A stretch of DNA of 5,586 nt from JASFUX01 sp050050115 (GCA_050050115.1 JASFUX010000232.1:1-5586), one strand, 5' to 3'. Numbered from the stretch's first letter, positions 1 through 5,586 are shown. The notes: generated from the letters alone by a model not told the origin. Program-made: numbers and translations.

Positions 1-404
1 ATTGGCAGTTCGCGCACGCCAGCGTCGAGCGCGCGGCGATCAACGAGTGGACCCGGCGGGACGACAAGCGGTCGTGGTACGCGCACGCGGTGCGCGACCA
101 GCTGATCTCGAACGTGCGCGAGAAGGCCCAGCAGAACGTCGAGCTGATCAAGACCGTGATCGCGGTCGCGCCGATGCTCGGTCTGCTCGGCACAGTGACC
201 GGCATGGTCGAGGTGTTCGACGTCATGGCCATCTCCGGCTCGTCGAACGCGCGGGCGATGTCGGCCGGCGTGTCCAAAGCGACGATCCCGACGATGGCGG
301 GCATGGTGGTCGCGCTGTCGGGCTTTTATTTCGGCTTTGATCTCGAGCGGCGGGCGAAGCAGCGGGTTCAGGAACTCGCCGATCACCTGCCGGTCGACCA
401 CTAG
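1..404 (+). CDS. exbB: ExbB/TolQ/MotA-family proton channel subunit (5' partial)
   Basis: This is the inner-membrane channel subunit of a TonB energising complex, which together with ExbD lets protons through to drive TonB. The frame is open from base 3 to the TAG at 402-404, giving 133 visible residues. Family members of this small type are usually about 170 residues, so the N-terminus and first membrane helix are missing. The GTG at 90 is inside the domain and is not the start. Visible landmarks are a long amphipathic stretch (WYAHAVRDQL, then NVREKAQQNVELIK), the second membrane helix with APMLGLLGTVTGM (about nt 171-209), and the third with GVSKATIPTMAGMVVAL (about nt 267-317). These are the hallmark MotA/TolQ/ExbB segments, and the wording resembles ExbB2 of TonB2 systems more than E. 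coli ExbB. The position corresponding to E. coli ExbB Glu176 appears to be Lys (276-278). It is first of five co-directional genes and lies 11 bp before the first exbD. Confidence 0.93.
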   Translation, partial: WQFAHASVERAAINEWTRRDDKRSWYAHAVRDQLISNVREKAQQNVELIKTVIAVAPMLGLLGTVTGMVEVFDVMAISGSSNARAMSAGVSKATIPTMAGMVVALSGFYFGFDLERRAKQRVQELADHLPVDH

Positions 405-407
405 GAG
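403..407 (+). promoter_or_regulatory. Shine-Dalgarno site for the first exbD
   Basis: AGGAG overlaps the TAG stop of the exbB-like gene and lies 8 nt before the ATG at 416. It fixes that ATG as the start and suggests translational coupling between the two genes. Confidence 0.75.
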
Positions 408-415
408 AAGGGCCG

Positions 416-823
416 ATGAGGAAACGGTTGCGCAGACAAGAAGCGGGCGCGGAAGTCAACATGACGCCGATGCTCGACATCGTCTTCATCCTGCTCATCT
501 TCTTCATTGTCACCGCGACCATTCTGCAGGAGGAGGGCCTGCAGATGATCGCGCCGCCTTCGGACGAGCAGCAACAGAACGAGCAGCAAGCCGAATCGAT
601 CCTTGTGCAGATCGACGACACGAACTCGATCTTCGTGAACGGACGCCTGACGGACCCGGCGCGCCTGAGCGCAGCGATCCAGCGCCAGAACGTCGACAAC
701 GGCGGCAACAGCGCGGTCGTGATCCAGCCCCATCCCGACGCCGAGCACGGCGTCGTCACCCGAGCTTACGATTCGGCCTCGATCGCGGGACTGCCGGCGA
801 TCATCAGGAAACCCGAGGAGTAG
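416..823 (+). CDS. exbD: ExbD-family biopolymer transport protein, first copy (ExbD1)
   Basis: This is the proton-relay subunit that sits inside the ExbB pentamer and reaches into the periplasm. The product has 135 residues, the usual ExbD length. It has a short basic cytoplasmic N-terminus (MRKRLRRQEAG), then the family signature NMTPMLD at residues 15-21 leading into a single membrane helix (about 20-38). Asp21 matches the essential membrane aspartate of ExbD (Asp25 in E. coli). A hydrophilic Gln/Glu-rich linker (about 49-60, DEQQQNEQQAES) follows, then a periplasmic alpha/beta domain containing IFVNGRL (about 71-77) and a C-terminal VVTRAYDSASIAGL segment. The ATG at 416 has a good Shine-Dalgarno site and comes just before the signature, so the start is secure. 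The next gene is a second ExbD, which suggests the two may form a mixed dimer. TolR is less likely, because neighbouring genes are TonB-like and no tolA, tolB or pal is seen. Confidence 0.93.
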   Translation: MRKRLRRQEAGAEVNMTPMLDIVFILLIFFIVTATILQEEGLQMIAPPSDEQQQNEQQAESILVQIDDTNSIFVNGRLTDPARLSAAIQRQNVDNGGNSAVVIQPHPDAEHGVVTRAYDSASIAGLPAIIRKPEE

Positions 824-840
824 CCAGCGCGTTAGCGCGA

Positions 841-866
841 TCGCCGTTCCTGATCGTAAACGGCGA
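841..866 (+). other. Intercistronic stem-loop between the two exbD genes
   Basis: TCGCCGTT (841-848) and AACGGCGA (859-866) form a perfect 8-bp inverted repeat around a 10-nt loop. It lies in the only sizeable gap inside the operon (57 bp) and ends two bases before the Shine-Dalgarno site of the second exbD. No T-run follows, so it does not look like an intrinsic terminator. A smaller CGCG-TTAG-CGCG hairpin possibility lies just upstream. A role in mRNA stability or in tuning expression of the second exbD is an inference. Confidence 0.5.
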
Positions 867-867
867 C

Positions 868-874
868 AGAGGAG
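868..874 (+). promoter_or_regulatory. Shine-Dalgarno site for the second exbD
   Basis: AGAGGAG lies 6 nt before the ATG at 881 and directly beside the 841-866 stem-loop. This would let the hairpin influence ribosome access. Confidence 0.7.
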
Positions 875-880
875 AGCAAG

Positions 881-1285
881 ATGGCCCGTCGCGGTCTGAC
901 GCCGAGAGACGAAGAAGACATTGAGCTCAACATGACGCCTATGTTGGACGTCGTGTTCATTCTTCTTATATTCTTCATTGTTACGGCGGTGTTCGTGAAA
1001 GAACCGGGCATCGACCCTGACCGGCCGGATGTGACTTCGCTGGAAGACGTCAGGCCGACGATCCTGATTGGCGTGTCGAATGACGACGACATTTGGATCG
1101 ACGGCGACCTCGTGCCTCCGGCCGAGCTGACGCCGCGGCTGATCTCGCTCCGGTCGGAGAACCCTAAGGCGGAGGCGATCATCCAGGCCGACGAAACCGC
1201 CCGGTTCGAAGTCGTATATCGCGTAATGGAAGCGCTCCAGGAGGTCGGCGTGCCTCAGCAGTGGGTGTCGGCCGAACCGGATTAG
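881..1285 (+). CDS. exbD: ExbD-family biopolymer transport protein, second copy (ExbD2)
   Basis: This is a second ExbD subunit, 134 residues long. The N-terminus is basic then acidic (MARRGLTPRDEEDIE). The signature NMTPMLD spans residues 17-23, with the essential membrane Asp at 23, and the membrane helix runs to about residue 40. The periplasmic part contains the family-like segments TILIGVSNDDDIWIDGDLV (about 60-78), EAIIQAD (about 97-103) and FEVVYRVMEALQEVGV (about 108-123). It shares the membrane signature almost exactly with the first copy but differs clearly in the periplasmic domain, so it is an old paralogue and not a recent duplication. The DNA encoding the membrane helix uses unusually AT-rich codons for this window (ATT CTT CTT ATA at 959-970). 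It sits between exbD1 and the TonB gene, 13 bp before the latter, consistent with membership of one complex. Confidence 0.93.
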   Translation: MARRGLTPRDEEDIELNMTPMLDVVFILLIFFIVTAVFVKEPGIDPDRPDVTSLEDVRPTILIGVSNDDDIWIDGDLVPPAELTPRLISLRSENPKAEAIIQADETARFEVVYRVMEALQEVGVPQQWVSAEPD

Positions 1286-1287
1286 GT

Positions 1288-1293
1288 AGGAGG
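1288..1293 (+). promoter_or_regulatory. Shine-Dalgarno site for the tonB-like gene
   Basis: AGGAGG, the strongest ribosome-binding match in the window, lies 5 nt before the ATG at 1299 and supports that start. Confidence 0.75.
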
Positions 1294-1298
1294 CGAGC

Positions 1299-1922
1299 AT
1301 GGGTGCGGGCGTAATCAGAATTGCCGTCGGCGCGGTCTTCGCCGTGATCGTGACCTTCGCGTTGTTCGGTCTCATGCGGGCGCTGATCTTCAACGAGGGC
1401 GGCGAGCTCGAGGAGAAGCGCGACAACGTTCAGATCTCCATCACCTCGACGCGCGAGATCTCCGACGTGATCACGCGGCAGGATCGTCCCGAACAGCCGG
1501 ACGAGACCAAGACGCCGCCGCCTCCGCCGCGCATCGAAGCGGCGAAGTCGGAGCTGCCGAACGAGGGCATGGCCTCCTTCCTTGGTTCGTTGCCCGACAT
1601 CGATCCCGACACCGTCGGCAGCAGCGACATCGCTTTCGTCGTCGCCGACCGGGACGAGCAGCCGCTCGTGCGCATCCCGCCGCAGTATCCCCAACGCGCC
1701 GCCGAGCGCGGCCTTGAGGGCTCGTGCGATCTGACGTTCGACATCTTGCCCGACGGCACCATCGACGGCGGGTCAATCCAAGCCGACTGCACCAGCTCCT
1801 TGTTCTCGCGCGAAGCGACCCGGGCGGTGGAGCGCTGGCGGTATGCGCCGCGGATCGTGGACGGCCAGCCCGTCATTCGGCGCGGATGGCGGACGACGCT
1901 CGAATTTACGCTAGAGGACTAG
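1299..1922 (+). CDS. tonB: TonB-family energy transducer, short TonB2-like type
   Basis: This protein carries energy from the ExbB-ExbD motor to outer-membrane TonB-dependent transporters. It has 207 residues, near the length of Vibrio TonB2-type proteins and shorter than E. coli TonB (239). There is almost no cytoplasmic part: the single membrane helix spans about residues 5-31 (IRIAVGAVFAVIVTFALFGL). The linker has only a brief polyproline run (PPPPP, 73-77) in place of the long Pro-Glu/Pro-Lys arms of TonB1 types. The TonB C-terminal domain covers about 122-207, with QYPQRAAERGLEG (129-141), FDILPDGTI (147-155), a WRYAP motif (180-184) and a final RTTLEFTL strand. Two cysteines in that domain (143 and 164) could pair in the periplasm. 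The helix lacks the histidine that is important in E. coli TonB. The gene follows exbD2 and is followed 4 bp later by the TPR gene. Confidence 0.92.
   Translation: MGAGVIRIAVGAVFAVIVTFALFGLMRALIFNEGGELEEKRDNVQISITSTREISDVITRQDRPEQPDETKTPPPPPRIEAAKSELPNEGMASFLGSLPDIDPDTVGSSDIAFVVADRDEQPLVRIPPQYPQRAAERGLEGSCDLTFDILPDGTIDGGSIQADCTSSLFSREATRAVERWRYAPRIVDGQPVIRRGWRTTLEFTLED
1913..1918 (+). promoter_or_regulatory. Shine-Dalgarno site for the TPR gene, inside the tonB coding end
   Basis: AGAGGA overlaps the last codons of the tonB-like gene and lies 8 nt before the ATG at 1927. With a 4-bp intergenic gap, this suggests coupled translation of the two proteins. Confidence 0.65.
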
Positions 1923-1926
1923 AGCG

Positions 1927-3606
1927 ATGGGTCATCGCGTATACGGACTGAAATTCGATCGGTTTGCGCGCCGGCTCGTAAGAGCGAGCGCGGCGTCCGC
2001 CTGTCTCGCGGTGCTCGCCTCGGGAACGGCGCTCGCGCAAACCTGCCCGCCCGACGAAGAGGACGACGCGGCGAGCCGCGTGTTCACGCCCGAGGTCGGC
2101 GAGATCGTCCAAGCGGCGCAGGAAAAAATGACACTCGAGGACTACCCCGGCGCGCTTGCAGACTTCCAGCGCGCGCTGACGCAAGAAGAGCCCTCGCGCT
2201 ATGAGCTTGGCGTCATCCTCTACATGGCCGGCGGCGCACGGTATCAGACCGACGACGTGCCCGGCGCCATGCGCGATTGGGAGCGGGCGCTGCGCGAAGG
2301 CGACCTGAGGCAGGCCGAATGCCTCAACGTCATGTACAACATGGCGCAGCTTCATCTGCAGAATGAGAACTACCGCACCGCCATCGACATGATGGAGGAG
2401 TGGATCGCCCTCGGCGGCGACGCCAACGACGGCGTGCACCTCAATCTCGTCGTCGCTTACAGCGAGATCGGCGATCTGCGCAGCGCGCTGCGTCACGGGC
2501 TGCTGGCGTACCAAAAGGCCAATCCGCGCCTCAAGCGTCACTACGACGTGCTGAACTATCTCTACGACGAGCTCAACATGCCGGCCGAGCGGGCCGAGCT
2601 GTTGACCGAGATGGTCGCGCTGTTCCCGCAGGAACGCTCGGTCTGGGCGTCGATCGCCGCCTTGCACGCCCAAGCCGGGCGCGAGCGCAAGGCGTTCGAG
2701 ATCAACAAGATCATGTATCTGAACGGCATGATGACGCGCGAGCGCGAGATCATGCAGGTCGTCGACTACTACAGCTACTACGACGTGCCTTATCGCGGGG
2801 CGCGGATCCTCGAGGCCGAGATCAACGCCGGCCGCGTCGAGCGCGATCAGGAAAACCTCGAAAAGCTGGCGCGGCTCTATCGCCAGGCGAACGAGTTCGA
2901 TCGTGCGATCCCGTCGCTCGAAGCCGCTGCGCGGATGTCGCCCGACGGCGAGCTCTACCGGACGCTGGGCGAGGCCTACTACGCCGAAGCGCAGCTGCCG
3001 CAGGCCGAAGCCGCGCTTGAGAACGCCTTAAACCGGGGCGGGCTCGAGGACGCCGGCGACGTCTGGGTGGTGCTCGGCAACGCTCGCTATGAGCAAGAGG
3101 ACTACCAAGGCGCGATTGAAGCCTTCGTTGAAGCGCAGCGCTTCCAAGGCGCGCGCCAGACCGCCCGCGACTGGCAGGAGTTCGTCGAGTCCGAGATCGC
3201 CACGGCGCGAAACAGCGCCTGGTTCGAGGTCGAGGTCGAGATGGGACGCTATCGGGTGCAGTGCGAGCGCGCCTTGTCCGACATCGTCATCTACCGCGGT
3301 CAGGTCGAGTCCGGCGAATGGACGGGTCCGGACTGCGTCGAGGTGGTCAATCGCGAGGATTTCTCGTCGGTGTCTGAAGTGGTCGTGAAGATCGGCGAAT
3401 TCTGCAGCGAGTTCGAAGACGCGCCGCAGTGCACGGGACGCCCCGAGCTGGCGTTGTTCGAAACGATGACCGACGAAGCGGTCGACGGCGAAGATGCGGG
3501 CGAACAGGACGAAGCTTCCGCGGCCGAAGACGCCGAGCCTGTCGAGGAGGCCGACGCGTCGGACGGCGAAGCGAACGCTTCGGAAGCTAGCGCCGGCGAC
3601 GACTAG
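1927..3606 (+). CDS. Exported TPR-repeat protein with acidic C-terminal tail, TonB-system associated
   Basis: This 559-residue protein is probably periplasmic. A signal peptide covers residues 1-37: a long basic n-region (R12, R15, R16, R19), a hydrophobic core and an ALA-Q cleavage site after A37. TPR-like helical hairpins run from about 55 to 410. The clearest are residues 56-88 (DYPGALADFQRAL), 92-125 (VPGAMRDWERAL), 308-340 (NEFDRAIPSLEAA), 341-372 and 376-405 (EDYQGAIEAFVEA). A separate Cys-rich module (about 425-510) with C446, C470, C493 and C502 follows. The tail from about 516 to 559 is made almost wholly of Asp, Glu, Ala, Ser and Gly, with no Lys or Arg after residue 505. TPR proteins regularly follow exbB-exbD-tonB in TonB2-type operons, where they are thought to assist TonB-dependent uptake; the precise role is unknown. 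No gene symbol is given because the exact family member is not recognised. The gene ends the operon, 28 bp before a terminator stem. Confidence 0.88.
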   Translation: MGHRVYGLKFDRFARRLVRASAASACLAVLASGTALAQTCPPDEEDDAASRVFTPEVGEIVQAAQEKMTLEDYPGALADFQRALTQEEPSRYELGVILYMAGGARYQTDDVPGAMRDWERALREGDLRQAECLNVMYNMAQLHLQNENYRTAIDMMEEWIALGGDANDGVHLNLVVAYSEIGDLRSALRHGLLAYQKANPRLKRHYDVLNYLYDELNMPAERAELLTEMVALFPQERSVWASIAALHAQAGRERKAFEINKIMYLNGMMTREREIMQVVDYYSYYDVPYRGARILEAEINAGRVERDQENLEKLARLYRQANEFDRAIPSLEAAARMSPDGELYRTLGEAYYAEAQLPQAEAALENALNRGGLEDAGDVWVVLGNARYEQEDYQGAIEAFVEAQRFQGARQTARDWQEFVESEIATARNSAWFEVEVEMGRYRVQCERALSDIVIYRGQVESGEWTGPDCVEVVNREDFSSVSEVVVKIGEFCSEFEDAPQCTGRPELALFETMTDEAVDGEDAGEQDEASAAEDAEPVEEADASDGEANASEASAGDD

Positions 3607-3634
3607 GCGAATACGGAATATCTTGTCTTGATCG

Positions 3635-3669
3635 ACGGGCGGGCCCTCGGGCCCGCCCGTTCGCTTTTT
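3635..3669 (+). terminator. Rho-independent terminator of the exbB-exbD-exbD-tonB-TPR operon
   Basis: ACGGGCGGGCCC (3635-3646) and GGGCCCGCCCGT (3649-3660) are perfect reverse complements, giving a very stable stem (about 11 bp with a CTCG loop in practice). A run of five T residues lies at 3665-3669 after a 4-nt spacer. The T-run is on the right side only for + strand transcripts. On the other strand no U-run follows the stem, so it would be at best a weak end for the convergent peptidase gene. Confidence 0.85.
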
Positions 3670-3693
3670 GGCGTCTGCGTTTCGGTGCAGCGC

Positions 3694-5586
3694 TCAGCAG
3701 GCCGGAAGCGGCGTCGCGTCGGCGCGGCCGGCGACCTTGAGCACGAAGGCGTATTCGATCGTCACTTCCTTAAGCGCGTCCCAGCGGCCCGACGCGCCCT
3801 GGTGCCCCGCGCCCATGTTGGTCTTCAGAAGGAACGGTCCGCCGCTCGCCGTCTCGCGCATCCGCGCGATCCACTTGGCCGGCTCCCAATAGGTCACCCG
3901 CGGGTCGGACACGCCCGCGGTGGCGAGCACCGGGGGATAGCGCTTGGGCGCGATGTTCTCGTAGGGCGAGTAGGCCGCAATAGTCTCATAGCCCTCGCGG
4001 CTCTCGATCGGATTGCCCCATTCGGGCCACTCGGGCGGGGTGAGCGGCAGGTCCGCATCGCTCATGGTGTTCAGGACGTCGACGAAGGGCACCGCGGCGA
4101 CGACTCCGCCGAAGAGATCGGGCGCCTGGTTGAGCGACGCGCCGACCAGCATACCGCCGGCCGAACCGCCCATGGAGAAGATCGCGCCGCGCCGGGTGAA
4201 GCTTTGATCGATCAGCGCCTCGCCCGCGGCGACGAAGTCGTCGAAGGTGTTTTGCTTCTTGCCGCCCTTGCCGTCGAGGTACCAGGCGTAGCCGTTCGCC
4301 TTGCCCCCGCGCACATGCGCGACGGCGAAGACGAAGCCGCGGTCGACGAGCGAGAGCCTGCCGGTGGAGAAGCCCGCCGGGATGGTGATGCCGTACGAGC
4401 CGTAGCCGTAGAGCAGAGCCGGCGCGCTCCCGTCGATCGGCGTGTCGACGTGGTGCAGCACGGTAACCGGCACCTGCACGCCGTCTTTGGACGGTGCGAA
4501 GATCCGTCGGCAGACGTATTTCTTCGGATCGTGGCCGCTCGGCACTTCACGGGTCTTTAAAAGCGTCCGCTCGCGGGTGTGCATGTCGTAGTCGAACACC
4601 TGATCAGGCGTCGTTGGCGAGGCGTAACCGAACCGCATCACGTCGGTGTCGAATTCGAGCACTTCGCCGAGGCCGAGCGCATAGGCCTCTTCTTCGAAGG
4701 CGATCTCGTGCTCGGCGTCGTCCTCGAAGCTGCGGATGACGATGCGCGGCAGCCCCCGCGCGCGCTCGAGGCGTATGTGGTGGCGCGCGAAGGTGCGGTG
4801 CCCGAGGATGAGCACGCCTTGGCGATGCCCGATCCATTCGCGCCAGTTGGCGCGCTCGGGCGCGTCGATGGGTGCGGTCATGATCTTGAAGTCGATCGCG
4901 CCGTCCAGGTTGGTCAGGACGTAGAACGTCTCGCCGCGGTCGGAGATGTCGTACTCGACGTCCTTCTCCCGCGCCGCGATCAGCTTTGGCGGGCTCTCGG
5001 GCGCATCGGCGTCGATGATGCGGATCTCGGACGTGGTGTGATCGTGGCAGTCGATCGTGATGAAGCGCTCGCTCTCGGTCTTTGAAACCGAGACGAAGAA
5101 GCCCGGATCCTCCTCTTCGTAGATGACCGGATCGTTCGCCGGATCTTCGCCGAGCTTGTGCAGGCGAACCTTTCGCGGCCGGTTGTTCTCGTCGCGCTCG
5201 ACCCAGAGGATGGTCTTCGAATCGTTCGCCCAGACGAAGGCGCCGGCGCAGTCCGGGATGCGGTCGGGCAGGTCTTCGCCCGCCTCGATGTCGCGGAAGC
5301 GGATCTCGTAGGTCTCCGAGCCGGCGGTGTCGACGGCGTAGCCGAGCAGGCGATGGTCGGGGCTGTGATCGGCGCCGCCGAGGCCGTAGTACTCGTGACC
5401 CTCGGCCTCTTTGTCGCCGTCGAAGACGATCTCTTCGGCCTCGCCGATCGCGCGGCTTTCCGGGTCGACGCGTTTGCGCGCGAGGATCGGATACTGTCCG
5501 CCCTCGCGGTGGCGCGAATAGTAGGCGAAGGGCCCGTCGCGCGCGGGCACGGAGCTGTCGTCCTCCTTGATCCGGCCTTTCATCTC
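3694..5586 (-). CDS. ptrB: S9A prolyl-oligopeptidase-family serine peptidase, oligopeptidase B-like (5' partial)
   Basis: This is a serine peptidase that cuts short peptides, probably in the cytoplasm as no export signal is visible. The frame stays open to the window edge: the codon before the ATG at 5583 reads Glu, giving the family's E-MKGRIKEDD segment. That Met is therefore internal, and roughly 65 N-terminal residues of a usual 690-700 are missing. Counting from that Met, the beta-propeller covers about 40-355 and the alpha/beta-hydrolase domain about 360-620. The catalytic triad is intact: Ser474 in MGGSAGGM, Asp560 in SDPRVTYWEPAKW and His594 in GAGHQGASGR. Family blocks LLYGYGSYG (390-398), HVRGG (423-427), KKQNTFDDF (442-450) and PEWPEWGNP (517-525) are clear. 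Residues linked to cleavage after Arg/Lys in enterobacterial enzymes are mostly changed (402, 404, 520), so strict oligopeptidase B specificity is doubtful. The symbol is by family likeness. The gene is convergent with, and probably unrelated to, the TonB operon; its promoter is outside the window. Confidence 0.93.
   Translation of the reverse strand, partial: EMKGRIKEDDSSVPARDGPFAYYSRHREGGQYPILARKRVDPESRAIGEAEEIVFDGDKEAEGHEYYGLGGADHSPDHRLLGYAVDTAGSETYEIRFRDIEAGEDLPDRIPDCAGAFVWANDSKTILWVERDENNRPRKVRLHKLGEDPANDPVIYEEEDPGFFVSVSKTESERFITIDCHDHTTSEIRIIDADAPESPPKLIAAREKDVEYDISDRGETFYVLTNLDGAIDFKIMTAPIDAPERANWREWIGHRQGVLILGHRTFARHHIRLERARGLPRIVIRSFEDDAEHEIAFEEEAYALGLGEVLEFDTDVMRFGYASPTTPDQVFDYDMHTRERTLLKTREVPSGHDPKKYVCRRIFAPSKDGVQVPVTVLHHVDTPIDGSAPALLYGYGSYGITIPAGFSTGRLSLVDRGFVFAVAHVRGGKANGYAWYLDGKGGKKQNTFDDFVAAGEALIDQSFTRRGAIFSMGGSAGGMLVGASLNQAPDLFGGVVAAVPFVDVLNTMSDADLPLTPPEWPEWGNPIESREGYETIAAYSPYENIAPKRYPPVLATAGVSDPRVTYWEPAKWIARMRETASGGPFLLKTNMGAGHQGASGRWDALKEVTIEYAFVLKVAGRADATPLPAC

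Noticed and set aside
90..404. GTG at 90 as the true start of the ExbB-like gene
   Set aside because: The frame is open to the window's left edge and the residues before 90 (ending RRDDKRSWYAHA) fit the family. Starting at 90 would drop needed parts of the protein.
841..866. Intrinsic terminator between the two exbD genes
   Set aside because: The stem is followed by a Shine-Dalgarno sequence, not a T-run, and the downstream genes clearly belong to the same complex.
416..1285. Tol-Pal assignment (TolR) for the ExbD genes
   Set aside because: The following gene has a TonB C-terminal domain, and no tolA, tolB or pal homologue is present. Two ExbD copies followed by TonB and a TPR protein fit a TonB2-type operon better.
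401..1426. 341-codon open frame on the - strand opposite both exbD genes and the start of tonB
   Set aside because: Its product is Arg/His/Asp-rich with no recognisable domain, and it mirrors the codons of strongly supported + strand genes. In GC-rich DNA such antisense open frames are common shadows.
1969..2040. Twin-arginine export signal or lipobox at the TPR protein N-terminus
   Set aside because: The Arg pair (R15-R16) lacks the rest of a Tat consensus. C26 lies within the hydrophobic core without a proper lipobox, while a clear Sec-type ALA-Q cleavage site follows at 37/38.
1906..2673. 255-codon open frame on the - strand opposite the TPR gene
   Set aside because: The opposite strand encodes a signal peptide and TPR repeats in a tight operon. 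The antisense product has no recognisable feature.
3628..4560. 310-codon open frame on the + strand opposite the peptidase gene
   Set aside because: It starts inside the terminator region and its translation is an Arg/Gly/Ala-rich mirror of conserved peptidase codons. No ribosome-binding site or domain was seen.
5581..5583. ATG at 5583 (- strand) as the true start of the peptidase
   Set aside because: The codon before it is Glu, and E-MKGRIKED is an internal segment of oligopeptidase B-type proteins. The real start is outside the window.

Overview
The window is GC-rich bacterial DNA with tightly packed genes. It looks like an alphaproteobacterium of the Caulobacterales/Maricaulales/Hyphomonadaceae sort. 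That placement is an inference from gene order, base composition and the style of the peptidase sequence; no RNA gene or marker gene is present to confirm it.

Positions 1-3606 (+ strand) hold the downstream part of one operon. In order it encodes an ExbB/TolQ-family proton-channel subunit (5' end cut off by the window), two tandem ExbD subunits, a short TonB2-like energy transducer, and an exported 559-residue TPR protein with a strongly acidic tail. Gaps between genes are 11, 57, 13 and 4 bp. Every internal start has a good Shine-Dalgarno sequence. A strong GC-rich hairpin with a T-run after the TPR gene ends the operon. The order resembles the TonB2-type systems known from Vibrio and relatives (TtpC/ExbB2/ExbD2/TonB2 plus a TPR protein), but with a second ExbD. 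The expected job is to use the proton-motive force to energise outer-membrane TonB-dependent transporters, with the TPR protein as a periplasmic accessory. The transported substrate cannot be told from this window.

Positions 3694-5586 (- strand) hold a convergent gene for a prolyl-oligopeptidase-family (S9A, oligopeptidase B-like) serine peptidase. Its N-terminus lies beyond the right edge. The Ser-Asp-His triad is intact, but three of the four acidic residues linked to basic-residue specificity in enterobacterial oligopeptidase B are replaced.

No mobile element, CRISPR array, tRNA or rRNA was seen, and there is no gene-free stretch above 300 bp. I found no wholly new system. The points most worth a second look are the paired ExbD subunits with recoded transmembrane DNA, the lysine in the ExbB pore segment, the two-domain TPR protein, and the altered peptidase specificity pockets.
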